Origin: Actinocorallia populi
GTDB lineage: Bacteria; Actinomycetota; Actinomycetes; Streptosporangiales; Streptosporangiaceae
Assembly: GCF_002995495.1 (NCBI RefSeq)
Contig: NZ_PVZV01000011.1
Coordinates: 186,001 to 250,000 of the forward strand
DNA: 64,000 nucleotides
Direction of reading: 5' to 3'
Shown here: positions 21,533-31,015 of the stretch, piece by piece
How positions within the stretch are numbered: the first letter of the stretch is position 1
Layout of the letters: each line of letters starts with the position of its first letter
Translations under genes and position numbers: made by a program
The notes under the pieces: model-generated
What the model saw: the letters and a program-made list of their open reading frames with translations, nothing else
Databases searched by the model: none
What the model was told of the DNA's origin: nothing

Positions 21533-22273
21533 TCAGCCCTGCTGGGCGAGCTTGGCCAGCCGGTTGTCGTACATCGTGATGAGCGCGGCACGTGCGGCGT
21601 GCGCCGCCTCGTACTCGCGCAGCATCTCCACCTGCCCGGCGGTGAGCTTGCGCAGCCGGGCGCGGATCGAGGCGTGGGTGAGCTCGCCGTAGTTCGGGAC
21701 GGGCAGGTCGGCCTCGGTGAGCGCGGTGGCGGCCGGGACGGGCTCCGGCTCGATGATCTCCTCGACGACCGCGTCGATGAGCTCCAGCGTCTCGGCCGGG
21801 ATCTCCTCGGGCTCGGCCGGCGCCGGCTCGGGCGCCGCGACGGGCTCCAGCCGGTCGGCCTCCGGCTGCGGGGCGGGCGGCGGCACGGTGGCGGGCCTGG
21901 CGGGCTTGCCCACGGAGATCTCGCCCGTGCCGTTGCTCTCGGCGGCACGCGGCGGCCGGGCCACCGGTGTCTCCTTCGGGGCGGGCGCGGGCTTGGGCGC
22001 GACCAGCTCGATCACCCGGCCGACCGGGGTGCCCTCCAGCCGGGCGCCCACCCTGTGGGTGATCCGCTCGGCGTCGCCCAGCAGCCTGTCCAGAACCGGC
22101 CGCAGCTCGCCGCCGCGGAGGTCCTTGTAGTCCTTGGTGACTCGGTCGGTGAGCAGCAGCGTCCGGCCCACGCCGAACATGGCCAGGCGCGCCGCGTGAA
22201 GGGGCAGATCCCTGACCTGCTCGTTCACCGCTTCCTGGACCTGCTTGCCCACTTCTCGCGGGGTACGCGGCAT
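21533..22273 (-). CDS. Lipid droplet-associated protein (Rv1109c-like)
   Basis: 246 residues. The conserved N-terminal region (about 1-85: LPLHAARLAMFGVGRTLLLTDRVTKDYKDLRGGELRPVLDRLL) matches the actinobacterial lipid-droplet-associated family, the M. tuberculosis member of which (Rv1109c) lies in the same place between xseA and ispH. The middle (about 85-190) is Pro/Ala/Glu-rich and disordered; the end (VPNYGELTHASIRARLRKLTAGQVEMLREYEAAHAAR split over helices) is a helical SAP-like module. Ribosome site AGGAG is well placed upstream. Divergent from ispH. Role in triacylglycerol droplet biology is family knowledge, not shown here. Confidence 0.85.
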   Translation of the reverse strand: MPRTPREVGKQVQEAVNEQVRDLPLHAARLAMFGVGRTLLLTDRVTKDYKDLRGGELRPVLDRLLGDAERITHRVGARLEGTPVGRVIELVAPKPAPAPKETPVARPPRAAESNGTGEISVGKPARPATVPPPAPQPEADRLEPVAAPEPAPAEPEEIPAETLELIDAVVEEIIEPEPVPAATALTEADLPVPNYGELTHASIRARLRKLTAGQVEMLREYEAAHAARAALITMYDNRLAKLAQQG

Positions 22274-22471
22274 CGTTCAGCTCCTGTTTCGTGCGACAAC
22301 GCACCGTGTCTGGCTCGTACGGCAAGTAGGAATAAGCGTAAGTAACACTGTGCCGCACGGGTTCGGGGATGGTCACCCCCAGTGAACGGAAATATGGGAT
22401 GCCCAATGGTGGATTGGGTCACATTCCGGTGGCCGTATCGAGACCGGCGTGACGGAACGTAAAATGTGACC

Positions 22472-23440
22472 ATGGCCTCTTCAAGCACTCGCCGGGTACT
22501 GCTCGCCAAGCCACGTGGTTACTGCGCGGGCGTGGACCGCGCGGTGCAGACGGTGGAGAAGGCGCTGGAGCAGTACGGCGCGCCCGTCTACGTCCGCAAG
22601 CAGATCGTCCACAACGTCCACGTGGTCAAGACCCTGGAGGGACTCGGCGCGATCTTCGTGAACGAGAACGACGAGGTCCCGGAGGGTGCCATCGTCGTCT
22701 TCTCCGCGCACGGCGTCGCCCCGATCGTGCACGAGGAGGCCGCGCGGCTGAACCTCCGCACGATCGACGCGACCTGCCCCCTGGTGACCAAGGTGCACCG
22801 GGAGGCGGTGCGCTTCGCCAACGACGACTACGACATTCTGCTCATCGGGCACCAGGGCCACCCCGAAGTGATCGGCACCACCGGTGAGGCCCCCGCGCAC
22901 ATTCAGCTGGTCGACGGCCCCAAGGACGTCGCCAACGTTACCGTGCGTGACCCCGAAAAGATCGTATGGCTCTCCCAGACGACCCTTTCGGTGGACGAGA
23001 CCAACGAAACGGTCGACGCGCTGAAGGAGCGCTTCCCCTCCCTGCAGAGCCCGCCGTCCGACGACATCTGCTACGCCACCCAGAACCGGCAGACCGCGAT
23101 CAAGGAGATCGCGGCCGAGTCCGACCTGGTGCTGGTCGTCGGCTCGCGCAACTCCTCCAACTCGGTGCGGCTGGTCGAGGTCGCCAAGGACTACGGGGCC
23201 AAGGACGCCCACCTGGTCGACTACGCCGAGGAGATCGACGACGCCTGGCTGGAGGGCGTGCGGACCGTCGGGATCAGCAGCGGCGCCTCCGTCCCGGACA
23301 TCCTGGTGCGCGGCGTCCTGGACCACCTGGCCGCCCGCGGCTTCGCGGACGTCGAGGAGGTCGAGTCGGTCAAGGAGCACATGATCTTCGGGCTGCCGCG
23401 CGAACTGCGCCAGGACCTGCGGGCGCCCCGCCCCGCCTGA
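22472..23440 (+). CDS. ispH: 4-hydroxy-3-methylbut-2-enyl diphosphate reductase
   Basis: 322 residues from ATG 22472. The three [4Fe-4S] cysteines are visible: C18 in [12 protein letters not shown]102 in [13 protein letters not shown] and C200 in ICYATQNRQ; substrate-binding [14 protein letters not shown] is around 126-138. Last enzyme of the non-mevalonate (MEP) pathway, giving IPP and DMAPP, and so upstream of the UppS reaction encoded earlier in the window. Position matches lytB2 (Rv1110). An in-frame GTG at 22466 adds two residues. A bidirectional hairpin separates it from the convergent DUF6542 gene. Confidence 0.96.
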   Translation: MASSSTRRVLLAKPRGYCAGVDRAVQTVEKALEQYGAPVYVRKQIVHNVHVVKTLEGLGAIFVNENDEVPEGAIVVFSAHGVAPIVHEEAARLNLRTIDATCPLVTKVHREAVRFANDDYDILLIGHQGHPEVIGTTGEAPAHIQLVDGPKDVANVTVRDPEKIVWLSQTTLSVDETNETVDALKERFPSLQSPPSDDICYATQNRQTAIKEIAAESDLVLVVGSRNSSNSVRLVEVAKDYGAKDAHLVDYAEEIDDAWLEGVRTVGISSGASVPDILVRGVLDHLAARGFADVEEVESVKEHMIFGLPRELRQDLRAPRPA

Positions 23441-23455
23441 CCCCCGCGGCACCGG

Positions 23456-23485
23456 GCCGCCGGAGCCCCCGAGGGGCCCGGCGGC
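23456..23485. terminator. Bidirectional terminator between ispH and the DUF6542 gene
   Basis: GCCGCCGG pairs with CCGGCGGC, with an inner CCCC/GGGG stem, between the convergent stops. No T-tract on either side. Confidence 0.55.
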
Positions 23486-24013
23486 TCAGTCGTCCCAGCG
23501 GACCGGGTCCTCCTCGGTCTGCCGCTCCTGGGTGAGGCGGAAGCCCGAGGCCTTCAGGCTGATCTCCCGCCACACCTCCGGCAGCCCGCGCCGCCACGCG
23601 ATGGCGAAGGCCAGCGCGGTGCCGGCCAGCAGCCACGGCGCGCGGGCGCCCAGTTCCAGGGGCACCGCGATGAACAGGCTCCGCAGCACCGAACCGCCGC
23701 TCAGCGTCGCCGCCAGCTCGGCGGTCAGCGTGGCCAGGAAGTACACCACCGGCGGGGCCACCACCAGCGTCGGCAGGTCGGCGGGCTTGGTGAACATCGC
23801 GGCCAGCACGCAGGCCGCGACGAAGACCAGGCCGGGCAGGAAGGAGAAGTCCAGCAGCGCGCCGGCCAGGCTCAGCACGAAGACCGCGGCGATCCCGCCG
23901 CGTGCGGTCAGGGACAGGGCCGCCGCGGGCCGCTTCTGCCGTCTCCGCTGCCGCCGCCGCTGCACGTCTTCCTCCGTCCGCGCGGCCTTCGGTTCACCGG
24001 TTCGAGTGGTCAT
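23486..24013 (-). CDS. DUF6542 membrane protein
   Basis: 175 residues. A very basic N-terminus (RRRQRRRQKRP, about 18-30) is followed by four hydrophobic helices between about 38 and 150 and an acidic C-terminal tail. Matches the small actinobacterial membrane protein found between lytB2 and ychF (Rv1111c position). The start codon directly follows the rmuC stop (TAG then ATG), so the two are cotranscribed and probably translationally coupled. Function unknown. Confidence 0.82.
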   Translation of the reverse strand: MTTRTGEPKAARTEEDVQRRRQRRRQKRPAAALSLTARGGIAAVFVLSLAGALLDFSFLPGLVFVAACVLAAMFTKPADLPTLVVAPPVVYFLATLTAELAATLSGGSVLRSLFIAVPLELGARAPWLLAGTALAFAIAWRRGLPEVWREISLKASGFRLTQERQTEEDPVRWDD

Positions 24014-25285
24014 CTAGTCGTCCTCCGGGCTCGGCCGGCCGGAGACGGGCCGCGCAGCGAAACCTACCTTGTCGATGTCCGTGGGGTGGGATATATCGGA
24101 TCCGAGAAGTTCTGCCGCGGACAACGCGCGCGGCGCCTCCTCGACGGGCCGGGGCGCCTCCAGCACGGCGTCCGTGACGCCCAGCTCGTTGAGCCTGCGG
24201 GCACTGACCAGGACCCGGCTCTCCAGGGAGCCGACCGTGCGGTTGTAGCCGCGCACCGCGCCCGACAGGGCGCGGCCCAGATCGTCCAGGTGCCCGCCCA
24301 GCACGCCCAGCCGCTCGTACAGCTCCCGGCCCGAGTCGAAGACCTGCCGGGCGTTGCGCGACAGCGACGCCTGCTGCCAGGTGTAGGCGGCGGTGCGCAG
24401 CATGCTGATCAGCGTGGTGGGGGTGGCGATGTGCACCTTGCGGCCCATCGCGTACTCCAGCAGCCCCGGGTCGTGGTCCAGGGCGGGGGCGAGGAAGGCC
24501 TCGCCGGGCACGAACAGGACGACGAACTCCGGGGCGGGGCTGAAGGCCTGCCAGTACGACTTGGCCGCCAGCCTGTCCACGTGCTCGCGCAGGTGCCTGG
24601 CGTGCGCCTCCATCCGCTTCTCCTTGCCCTCGGCGGCCTCCAGGTAGGCGGCGAGGGAGACCTTGGAGTCCACCACGATCGTGCGTCCCTCGGTGAGGCG
24701 GACCACCAGGTCGGGCCGGACGGTGCCGTCGGCGGTGCGTGCGCCGGCCTGCTCGGAGAAGTCGCAGTGGGGCGCCATCCCGGCCAGCTCCACCACCCGG
24801 CGCAGCTGCAGCTCGCCCCAGCGGCCGCGCGCCTCCGGCCGTTGCAGCGCCCGCACCAGGCCGTGGGTCTGCTCGCGCAGCTGCTCGGAGCTCTGCCGGA
24901 CGAACTCGACCTGCTTGGCCAGCATCGCGTGCGACTCCCTGCGGGAGGTCTCCAGCTCGCGCAGCTGCTCCGAGACGCGGCCCAGGGTCTCCTTCAGCGG
25001 CTCGACGAGGTGCTCGACGGCCTGCTTGCGCTGCTCCAGCTCGCCCGCGGCCTCGGCTCCGGCCGCCCGCAGCCGGGCGTCGGCCAGCTCCAGGAAGCGC
25101 TGGTTGGAGGCGTCGAGCGCCTGCGCCGACAGGGCCGCGAACTGCTCGCTCATCCGCTGCTCGGCGTAGTCGAGCTTGTCCTCGGCGGCCTTGGCACGGG
25201 CGATGAGCGAGGACTGGCGGGCCATGGCCAGGGCGAACCCCAGGACCACCCCGATCACCAGTCCGGTCAGCAGCGCCGCGCTCAT
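24014..25285 (-). CDS. rmuC: DNA recombination protein RmuC
   Basis: 423 residues. N-terminal membrane helix (LLTGLVIGVVLGFALAMA), coiled coil at about 30-140 rich in Glu/Gln/Arg, then the RmuC nuclease-like domain: GRWGELQLRRVVELAGM, RPDLVVRLTEGRTIVVDSKVSLAAYL with the PD-(D/E)xK-like Asp and Lys, and FVPGEAFLAPAL. RmuC limits inversions at short repeats in E. coli and has recently been linked to phage defence in some hosts. Leads a two-gene operon with the DUF6542 protein. Confidence 0.93.
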   Translation of the reverse strand: MSAALLTGLVIGVVLGFALAMARQSSLIARAKAAEDKLDYAEQRMSEQFAALSAQALDASNQRFLELADARLRAAGAEAAGELEQRKQAVEHLVEPLKETLGRVSEQLRELETSRRESHAMLAKQVEFVRQSSEQLREQTHGLVRALQRPEARGRWGELQLRRVVELAGMAPHCDFSEQAGARTADGTVRPDLVVRLTEGRTIVVDSKVSLAAYLEAAEGKEKRMEAHARHLREHVDRLAAKSYWQAFSPAPEFVVLFVPGEAFLAPALDHDPGLLEYAMGRKVHIATPTTLISMLRTAAYTWQQASLSRNARQVFDSGRELYERLGVLGGHLDDLGRALSGAVRGYNRTVGSLESRVLVSARRLNELGVTDAVLEAPRPVEEAPRALSAAELLGSDISHPTDIDKVGFAARPVSGRPSPEDD

Positions 25286-25377
25286 GCCCCTGATCGTCGC
25301 ACGGAAAGGGCCCGCAGCCCTTTCACGACGCGGCCGGGCGGTTGTGTGATCCGTCCCTTGGGGCGAGACTTCCGGTC

Positions 25378-26340
25378 ATGAGCGAAGCCTTCGAACGTGC
25401 CTTCCGCGAGGCGCTGGCGCTGCGCCCCGACACCCCGCCGTCCCGCAGGGCCCGGCTGACCGGCCTGGCCGTGCGGCTGGGCGGCAGGCGGGCCTGGGCC
25501 GCGACCCCCGACACGCCGGACGGGCTGCGGAGGCTGCGCCGGCGGGTGGAGCTGGCGGGCCGCGCCATGCGGACGCCGCCCGGCGTGCGGGTCGACCGGG
25601 AGGACTTCGGGCTCTTCTCCGGCGAATGGGTCAGGGCCGGCCGCCCCGACGAGAAGAAGGTGATCCTCTACCTGCACGGGGGCGCCTACTTCTTCGGCGG
25701 GCCCGCGCTCTACCGGGGCTTCTCCTGGCGGTTGTCTGCGGCCACCCGCCGTCCCGTCCTCATGGCCGACTACCGGCTCGCGCCCGAGCACACCCCCGCC
25801 GACGCGCTCACCGACGCGCTGCTCGCCTACGACGCCCTGCTGGCCCGCGGGCACCGGCCGCAGGACATCACCGTCGCCGGGGACTCGGCGGGCGGCCACC
25901 TGGCGCTCGGCCTGGTCCACGCCCTCAAACGGCGCGGCACGCCGCTCCCGGCCGCGGTCGTGGCCCTCTCGCCCTGGGCGGACCTGCGCTGCACGGCCGA
26001 CTCCCACCGCTCCAACGAGCTGAGCGACGACCTGCTCCCGGCGGCGAAACTCGCCTGGCTGGGCGGGCACTTCTGCGCCGGAGCCCCCGACGACGACCCG
26101 CTCTTCGACCCGGTCCGCGGCGACTACACCGGGTTCCCGCCGCTGCTGCTGATCTCCAGCAGTACCGAGATCCTCCGCGACGACGCCCGCCTGGTCGCGA
26201 AGCTGGCGGCCGCCGCCGGCGCGGAAGTGGAGCACCACGAGTGGATCGGCCAGGTCCACGTCTTCCCCGTCTTCGCCGACTTCGTCCCCGAGGCCAAAGC
26301 CGCGCTGCGGCGGATCGGCGAGTTCCTCACTCCCCGGTGA
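25378..26340 (+). CDS. Alpha/beta hydrolase, hormone-sensitive-lipase family
   Basis: About 320 residues from ATG 25378. The oxyanion-hole motif HGGAYFFGG is at 100-108, and the nucleophile Ser170 lies in GDSAGGHLA; the Asp in TEILRDDA and His in GQVHVFPVF complete the triad. This is the classic HSL/family IV esterase layout, acting on short acyl esters. No signal peptide. Its stop is 18 bp before ychF, so the two may share a transcript. Natural substrate unknown. Confidence 0.9.
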   Translation: MSEAFERAFREALALRPDTPPSRRARLTGLAVRLGGRRAWAATPDTPDGLRRLRRRVELAGRAMRTPPGVRVDREDFGLFSGEWVRAGRPDEKKVILYLHGGAYFFGGPALYRGFSWRLSAATRRPVLMADYRLAPEHTPADALTDALLAYDALLARGHRPQDITVAGDSAGGHLALGLVHALKRRGTPLPAAVVALSPWADLRCTADSHRSNELSDDLLPAAKLAWLGGHFCAGAPDDDPLFDPVRGDYTGFPPLLLISSSTEILRDDARLVAKLAAAAGAEVEHHEWIGQVHVFPVFADFVPEAKAALRRIGEFLTPR

Positions 26341-26358
26341 GCACTAAACTCCTGGAAC

Positions 26359-27438
<1,080 letters not shown>

Positions 27439-27508
27439 CGCCGTCGACGCGAGACGTCATGGGGCGGGGGCTTGCACCTCAAGCCGCTCGAGATCCCATA
27501 GTGGGGCC

Positions 27509-28615
27509 ATGAGCCGCACGGAACCCACCCTCTGCCTCATCGGCGAGGTCGCGCAGCGCACGGGCCTCAGCGTGAGCGCCATCCGCTACTACTCCGACGA
27601 AGGCCTCGTCCGCCCCACCGACGTGACAGCGGGCGGTCATCGCCTCTACGACGTGGACGCGATCGCGCGTCTCGAGTTCATCCGTACCCTGCGCGACCTC
27701 GAAGCCGGTCTGGAGCAGGTGCGCCGCCTGCTCACCGGCGCGACCTCCCTGCGCGAGCTCCTGGCCGAGCATCTCGAGGTCGTCGAGAAGCGGGCGACGG
27801 ACCTCCAGACCAAGCGGGCCGTACTCCGCGCGCTCGTGCGGGAGGAGAGCACGACGGAACGCGCGGACCTTCTGCGCAGGCTGGTGACGATGTCCGACGC
27901 CGACCGCCGGCGATTGATCGACGACTTCTGGAACGACGTGGCCGCAGGACTCCCCGTTGAGGTGCGTGAGCGCATCCGTGGGACGCGGCCGAAGCTGCCG
28001 GCGGATCCCACGCCGGAACAGCTCGACGCCTGGGTCACCTTGGCGGAGCTCCTCGGTGAGGAGCGGTTCCGCAGCGCCACGCGCGCCTACCTGCACGACA
28101 CCTACGCGACCGGGCCTGGCGCGGAGATCTCGGCCCCGCGGGTGCAGGAGTTCATCGACTCGGCCGGCGCGGATTTGTCACCGATACTGATCGCCGCGCA
28201 CAGGTCGGGGCTGGCACCCGAGGACCCGCACGTCGTCGGGCTCGCCGCACGGCTGGTCGAGGAGAGCGCCGATGCCGTCGGCGTGGCGGCCGATGACGGC
28301 CTCCGGCGGCGGATGGCGGCCGGCTACCGCACGCTCGACTCCCTCCTCCTCGAAGCGCTGCAGGACGCGGACTACACCGCGACCCAGGGCCGCTACCTCG
28401 AACTGGTCGCGATCATCAACGATGAACCGCATCACGATTCCGCCCTCTCCGACGCCGCGCGCCGGGACCCGGCCGACGGCAGCGGGCTCGATCTCCGCGC
28501 CTTCGGGCAGTGGCTGGCCGCAGCCCTCCTCGCCACGAGCTCGACCGGCAGGGGCACGGCAGGGGAGCCCGGCGGTGAACACGGAGGCGCGAGCGCGTTC
28601 TCGTCACCGGCATAA
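27509..28615 (+). CDS. MerR-family transcriptional regulator with a long C-terminal domain
   Basis: 368 residues, longer than simple MerR proteins. Winged-helix MerR DNA-binding domain at about 10-80: LIGEVAQRTGLSVSAIRYYSDEGLVRPTDVTAGGHRLYDVDAIARLEFI spans it. A coiled coil (85-120) and a helical C-terminal region of about 230 residues follow, the latter without cysteine-rich metal sites, so an organic ligand or protein partner is more likely. It stands alone just after the conserved block; targets cannot be named. Confidence 0.87.
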   Translation: MSRTEPTLCLIGEVAQRTGLSVSAIRYYSDEGLVRPTDVTAGGHRLYDVDAIARLEFIRTLRDLEAGLEQVRRLLTGATSLRELLAEHLEVVEKRATDLQTKRAVLRALVREESTTERADLLRRLVTMSDADRRRLIDDFWNDVAAGLPVEVRERIRGTRPKLPADPTPEQLDAWVTLAELLGEERFRSATRAYLHDTYATGPGAEISAPRVQEFIDSAGADLSPILIAAHRSGLAPEDPHVVGLAARLVEESADAVGVAADDGLRRRMAAGYRTLDSLLLEALQDADYTATQGRYLELVAIINDEPHHDSALSDAARRDPADGSGLDLRAFGQWLAAALLATSSTGRGTAGEPGGEHGGASAFSSPA

Positions 28616-28803
28616 GCCGACATAGGCGACCGAAACACCCGATCATTGGCGCGGTGAACTGTACGCTCTGAGCGGCGAACGGGACGAATGGCGCACTGAC
28701 CTCGCGTCAGAGGTTCGCCGGTCGTGGAACGCGGTCGAGTTCCGCTTCGGCGTTGGGACGATGACCCCGGTGACGGGGCGGGAAACGGCGGCTCGAACAC
28801 CTG

Positions 28804-29346
28804 ATGTTGACGGAATTCGTACGGGACCAGACCTTCACCGTCGCCTGGTTCGGCCTGATGGCCTTCGTGTGGCTGGGGTGGTCGCAGGAGGACCCGCCCC
28901 CCTCGTGGCGCAAGTGGCTCGGCCTGGGCTCCGCGCTCGGCGTGGCCCTGGCGCTGGGTTTCGGTTTCCTGACCGCGCGGCACTGGTCCGACGGAACGGC
29001 CCTGGACGGCCGCTACCACTGGTTCGGCGTGCTGGTGGCCGTCGAGGTGGCGGCCGCCGGAGCGGGCAGTGCGGTCCTGGCCCGCCGGAACGCCGGGCGC
29101 TGGACGGCCTGGTGGGTCGCGCTCGTCGTGGCGCTGCACTTCCTCCCCCTGGCGGCCCTGCTCGACGATGCGAGCATCGCCGTCTTCGGCGTGCTGCAGT
29201 GCGCGGGGCTCCTCCTGCTCGTCGGTTCCCTGCGCCGCGGCGACGTGACGACGAGCCGCCACGCGGGTCCGCTGATGGGCACGTCGCTCCTGGCCTACGC
29301 GGCCGTCTCCGCCGCCCTCGTGGCCTTGGACGGCACGGCTTTCTGA
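28804..29346 (+). CDS. Small multi-pass membrane protein, unknown function
   Basis: 180 residues with about five hydrophobic helices (residues 12-25, 38-58, 70-90, 100-120, 128-145, 155-172). I do not recognise a family. The terminal codons GTAF plus stop lie in the first copy of a 23-bp perfect tandem duplication (29335-29380). A strong hairpin follows. The leader of about 190 bp shows no strong ribosome site, so the start is uncertain. Confidence 0.65.
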   Translation: MLTEFVRDQTFTVAWFGLMAFVWLGWSQEDPPPSWRKWLGLGSALGVALALGFGFLTARHWSDGTALDGRYHWFGVLVAVEVAAAGAGSAVLARRNAGRWTAWWVALVVALHFLPLAALLDDASIAVFGVLQCAGLLLLVGSLRRGDVTTSRHAGPLMGTSLLAYAAVSAALVALDGTAF

Positions 29347-29380
29347 CCGCCGGCGGAACGGCTTTCTGACCGCCGGCGGA
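29335..29380. repeat. 23-bp perfect tandem duplication across a stop codon
   Basis: The unit begins ACGGCTTTCTGACCGCC and ends GGCGGA; copies are 29335-29357 and 29358-29380, and a third copy starts with ACGGC before sequence diverges. The first copy contains the TGA of the preceding gene. The unit is not a multiple of three. Confidence 0.9.
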
Positions 29381-29381
29381 A

Positions 29382-29414
29382 CGGCACCGCTCCGCACGTC
29401 GTGGAGCGGTGCCG
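29382..29414 (+). terminator. Terminator after the small membrane protein
   Basis: CGGCACCGCTCC pairs perfectly with GGAGCGGTGCCG around a 9-base loop, followed by TTCCGCTTCG. It isolates the downstream transfer-like operon from upstream transcription. Confidence 0.75.
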
Positions 29415-29751
29415 TTCCGCTTCGTCCGTACGGGGCGTCCACGACGGCCGCGGGGACCCATGACGGATCCGTCATGGGTCGCTGTCGCGGGGTCTCTCCG
29501 GAGGCGTGTGGAAAACGCTGGATTCGGGGGGTGTGTCCGAGGAATCGGCGGGCATGGGGGAAGGCGTTGGTGTTCTGGTGTGTCTGGTGAGGAATGGGGG
29601 AGTGCGTGTGGGTAGTGCGACATGCACACCCGCGCGCCGAGACTGGGCATCTTGGTGAGTCACTGGAACAATTGCCTCTCGTGGCTACGCTTGATGCCAC
29701 ATGACGGAACGGGCGCGCCGGCGAGGGTGAGGCGCATAGGCGGAGGCGTTG
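29415..29751 (+). promoter_or_regulatory. Control region of the transfer-like operon
   Basis: About 340 bp with no credible gene. It contains the 26-bp palindrome at 29455-29480, a G-rich tract of GGGGGTGTG/GGGGGAAGG type around 29520-29590, and a modestly AT-richer stretch around 29660-29690 where a promoter is most likely. GGCGGAGG precedes the first start codon. Confidence 0.5.
29455..29480. promoter_or_regulatory. 26-bp perfect palindrome
   Basis: Half-site GACCCATGACGGA is followed immediately by its exact reverse complement, with no spacer, centred at GGATCC. No T-tract follows and it is already 40 bp past a strong terminator, so a binding site for a dimeric regulator is likelier than a terminator. 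It lies about 270 bp upstream of the first transfer-like gene. Confidence 0.6.
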
Positions 29752-30693
29752 ATGGCTCGCAGGACGGCTGTGGACGAAGGTCCTGATGCGCTCGACGAGC
29801 CGTGGGACGAGGAGCCGAAGGCTCCCAAGAAGCGGTGGAGCGGAGGCGGCGGCCGCTGGTGGATCTGGGTCGGCCGGGTGCTGCTGTGGGCGTTCGTGCT
29901 GGTCGTCGTGGTGAACGGGATCCGCGCGCCGTTCGAGCGCTTCACCGAGCAGCCGCCCGCGACCAGCGGCCAGAGCGACGACAGAGAGCCGCGGTTCCCG
30001 CAGACGCAGGCGTCGGCGTACGCGCTGCAGTTCGCGCACGTGTACCTCAACTACGACGAGAACTCCGCCGGCGGGCGCCAGGAGGAGCTGGCCCGCTTCC
30101 TGCCCGAAGGCGCCAACGCGCAGCTCGGCTGGAACGGTCTGGGGCAGCTGTCGGCGCAGCACATCGAGGTGCTGTCGGTCGACGTGAAGGATGCCAACAA
30201 CGCGCTCGTCAACATCGCGGCCAAGGCCGGTTCGCGCTGGGTCACGCTGGCGGTGCCCGTCTACACCAGGGACGGCGCGCTCGTCATCGCGGGCCGGCCC
30301 GCACTGCTCGAGGCGCCGAAGAAGGCGCAGCTGCCGCAGGAGGCCGGCGGGGAGCGCGACCAGGAGCTGGAGGCCCGGCTGCAGACCGACCTGGCCGGCT
30401 TCTTCCAGGCGTACGGCAACAGCGACGCGGTGAATCTGCAACGCTTCACCGAAGGTGGCGGGATCACCGGCCTCGGGGCCGCGGTGAACTTCGGCGAGAT
30501 CCGCGAGGTGAACGCCCCTCCAGGTGACTCCGACGAACGCACGGTCACCGCGACCGTGATGTGGAAGGTCCCCCCGACCCAGCCTCGCGGGACGGAAGGT
30601 CAGCTCGAGCAGACCTACGAACTCGTCGTGGTGAAGAAGAGCGACCAGTGGAATGTTCGCTCGATCCGCGGCGCTGTGCGGGCCGGGTCCTAG
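29752..30693 (+). CDS. TcpC/ConB-like conjugal transfer protein (VirB8 analog)
   Basis: About 313 residues. A short cytoplasmic charged segment, one membrane helix (about 36-57, WIWVGRVLLWAFVLVVVVNGI), then an extracellular part of two NTF2-like halves: AYALQFAHVYLNYDENS at about 90 and TDLAGFFQAYGNSDAVNLQRFTEGG at about 215. This is the layout of TcpC/ConB, the VirB8-like scaffold of Gram-positive type IV secretion. First gene of the operon; the next gene starts 13 bp after its stop. ATG 29752 and TTG 29749 are both possible starts with GGAGG upstream. Confidence 0.85.
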   Translation: MARRTAVDEGPDALDEPWDEEPKAPKKRWSGGGGRWWIWVGRVLLWAFVLVVVVNGIRAPFERFTEQPPATSGQSDDREPRFPQTQASAYALQFAHVYLNYDENSAGGRQEELARFLPEGANAQLGWNGLGQLSAQHIEVLSVDVKDANNALVNIAAKAGSRWVTLAVPVYTRDGALVIAGRPALLEAPKKAQLPQEAGGERDQELEARLQTDLAGFFQAYGNSDAVNLQRFTEGGGITGLGAAVNFGEIREVNAPPGDSDERTVTATVMWKVPPTQPRGTEGQLEQTYELVVVKKSDQWNVRSIRGAVRAGS

Positions 30694-30706
30694 AAATGAG
30701 GTTGTA

Positions 30707-30991
30707 GTGCTGTTCCACCATCTGGCGGCGGTTCTTCCGATGGAGACGCTGGCGGCGCCCGGCGACCTGAACACCGAGGACCTGGCGGCCTGGCTGCGGA
30801 ACCTCTTCGGTCCGCTGTTCCTGGTCATCGTCTCGATCGTCGCGCTGTTCTTCCTCTTCACCCGGGAGATCACCCGGTTCGCACAGTTCGTCCTGCTCGC
30901 CATCGGCATCGGGATCATCTTCTACGTACCCGACATCATCGAGGTGACGGCCACGTCCATTGCCAGAGCGCTGGGCATTGACCTGGACTGA
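30707..30991 (+). CDS. Small two-TM protein at the ConC position
   Basis: 94 residues from GTG 30707 (GAGG 6 bases upstream). Two hydrophobic helices, about 32-50 (LFLVIVSIVALFFLF) and 56-74 (FAQFVLLAIGIGIIFYV), then an amphipathic tail. By position between the TcpC-like and TcpE-like genes, and by size and topology, it corresponds to ConC of ICEBs1, an essential small membrane component; a pilin/VirB2-like part is the alternative. Sequence identity could not be tested. The next gene begins 25 bp downstream. Confidence 0.75.
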   Translation: MLFHHLAAVLPMETLAAPGDLNTEDLAAWLRNLFGPLFLVIVSIVALFFLFTREITRFAQFVLLAIGIGIIFYVPDIIEVTATSIARALGIDLD

Positions 30992-31015
30992 GGTCGACGG
31001 CGAGGGGAGCGGCGC

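Noticed and set aside
28432-30918. Minus-strand frame spanning the membrane protein, the intergenic region and TcpC
   Set aside because: It crosses a terminator, a palindrome and two supported plus-strand genes, and its residues show no domain.
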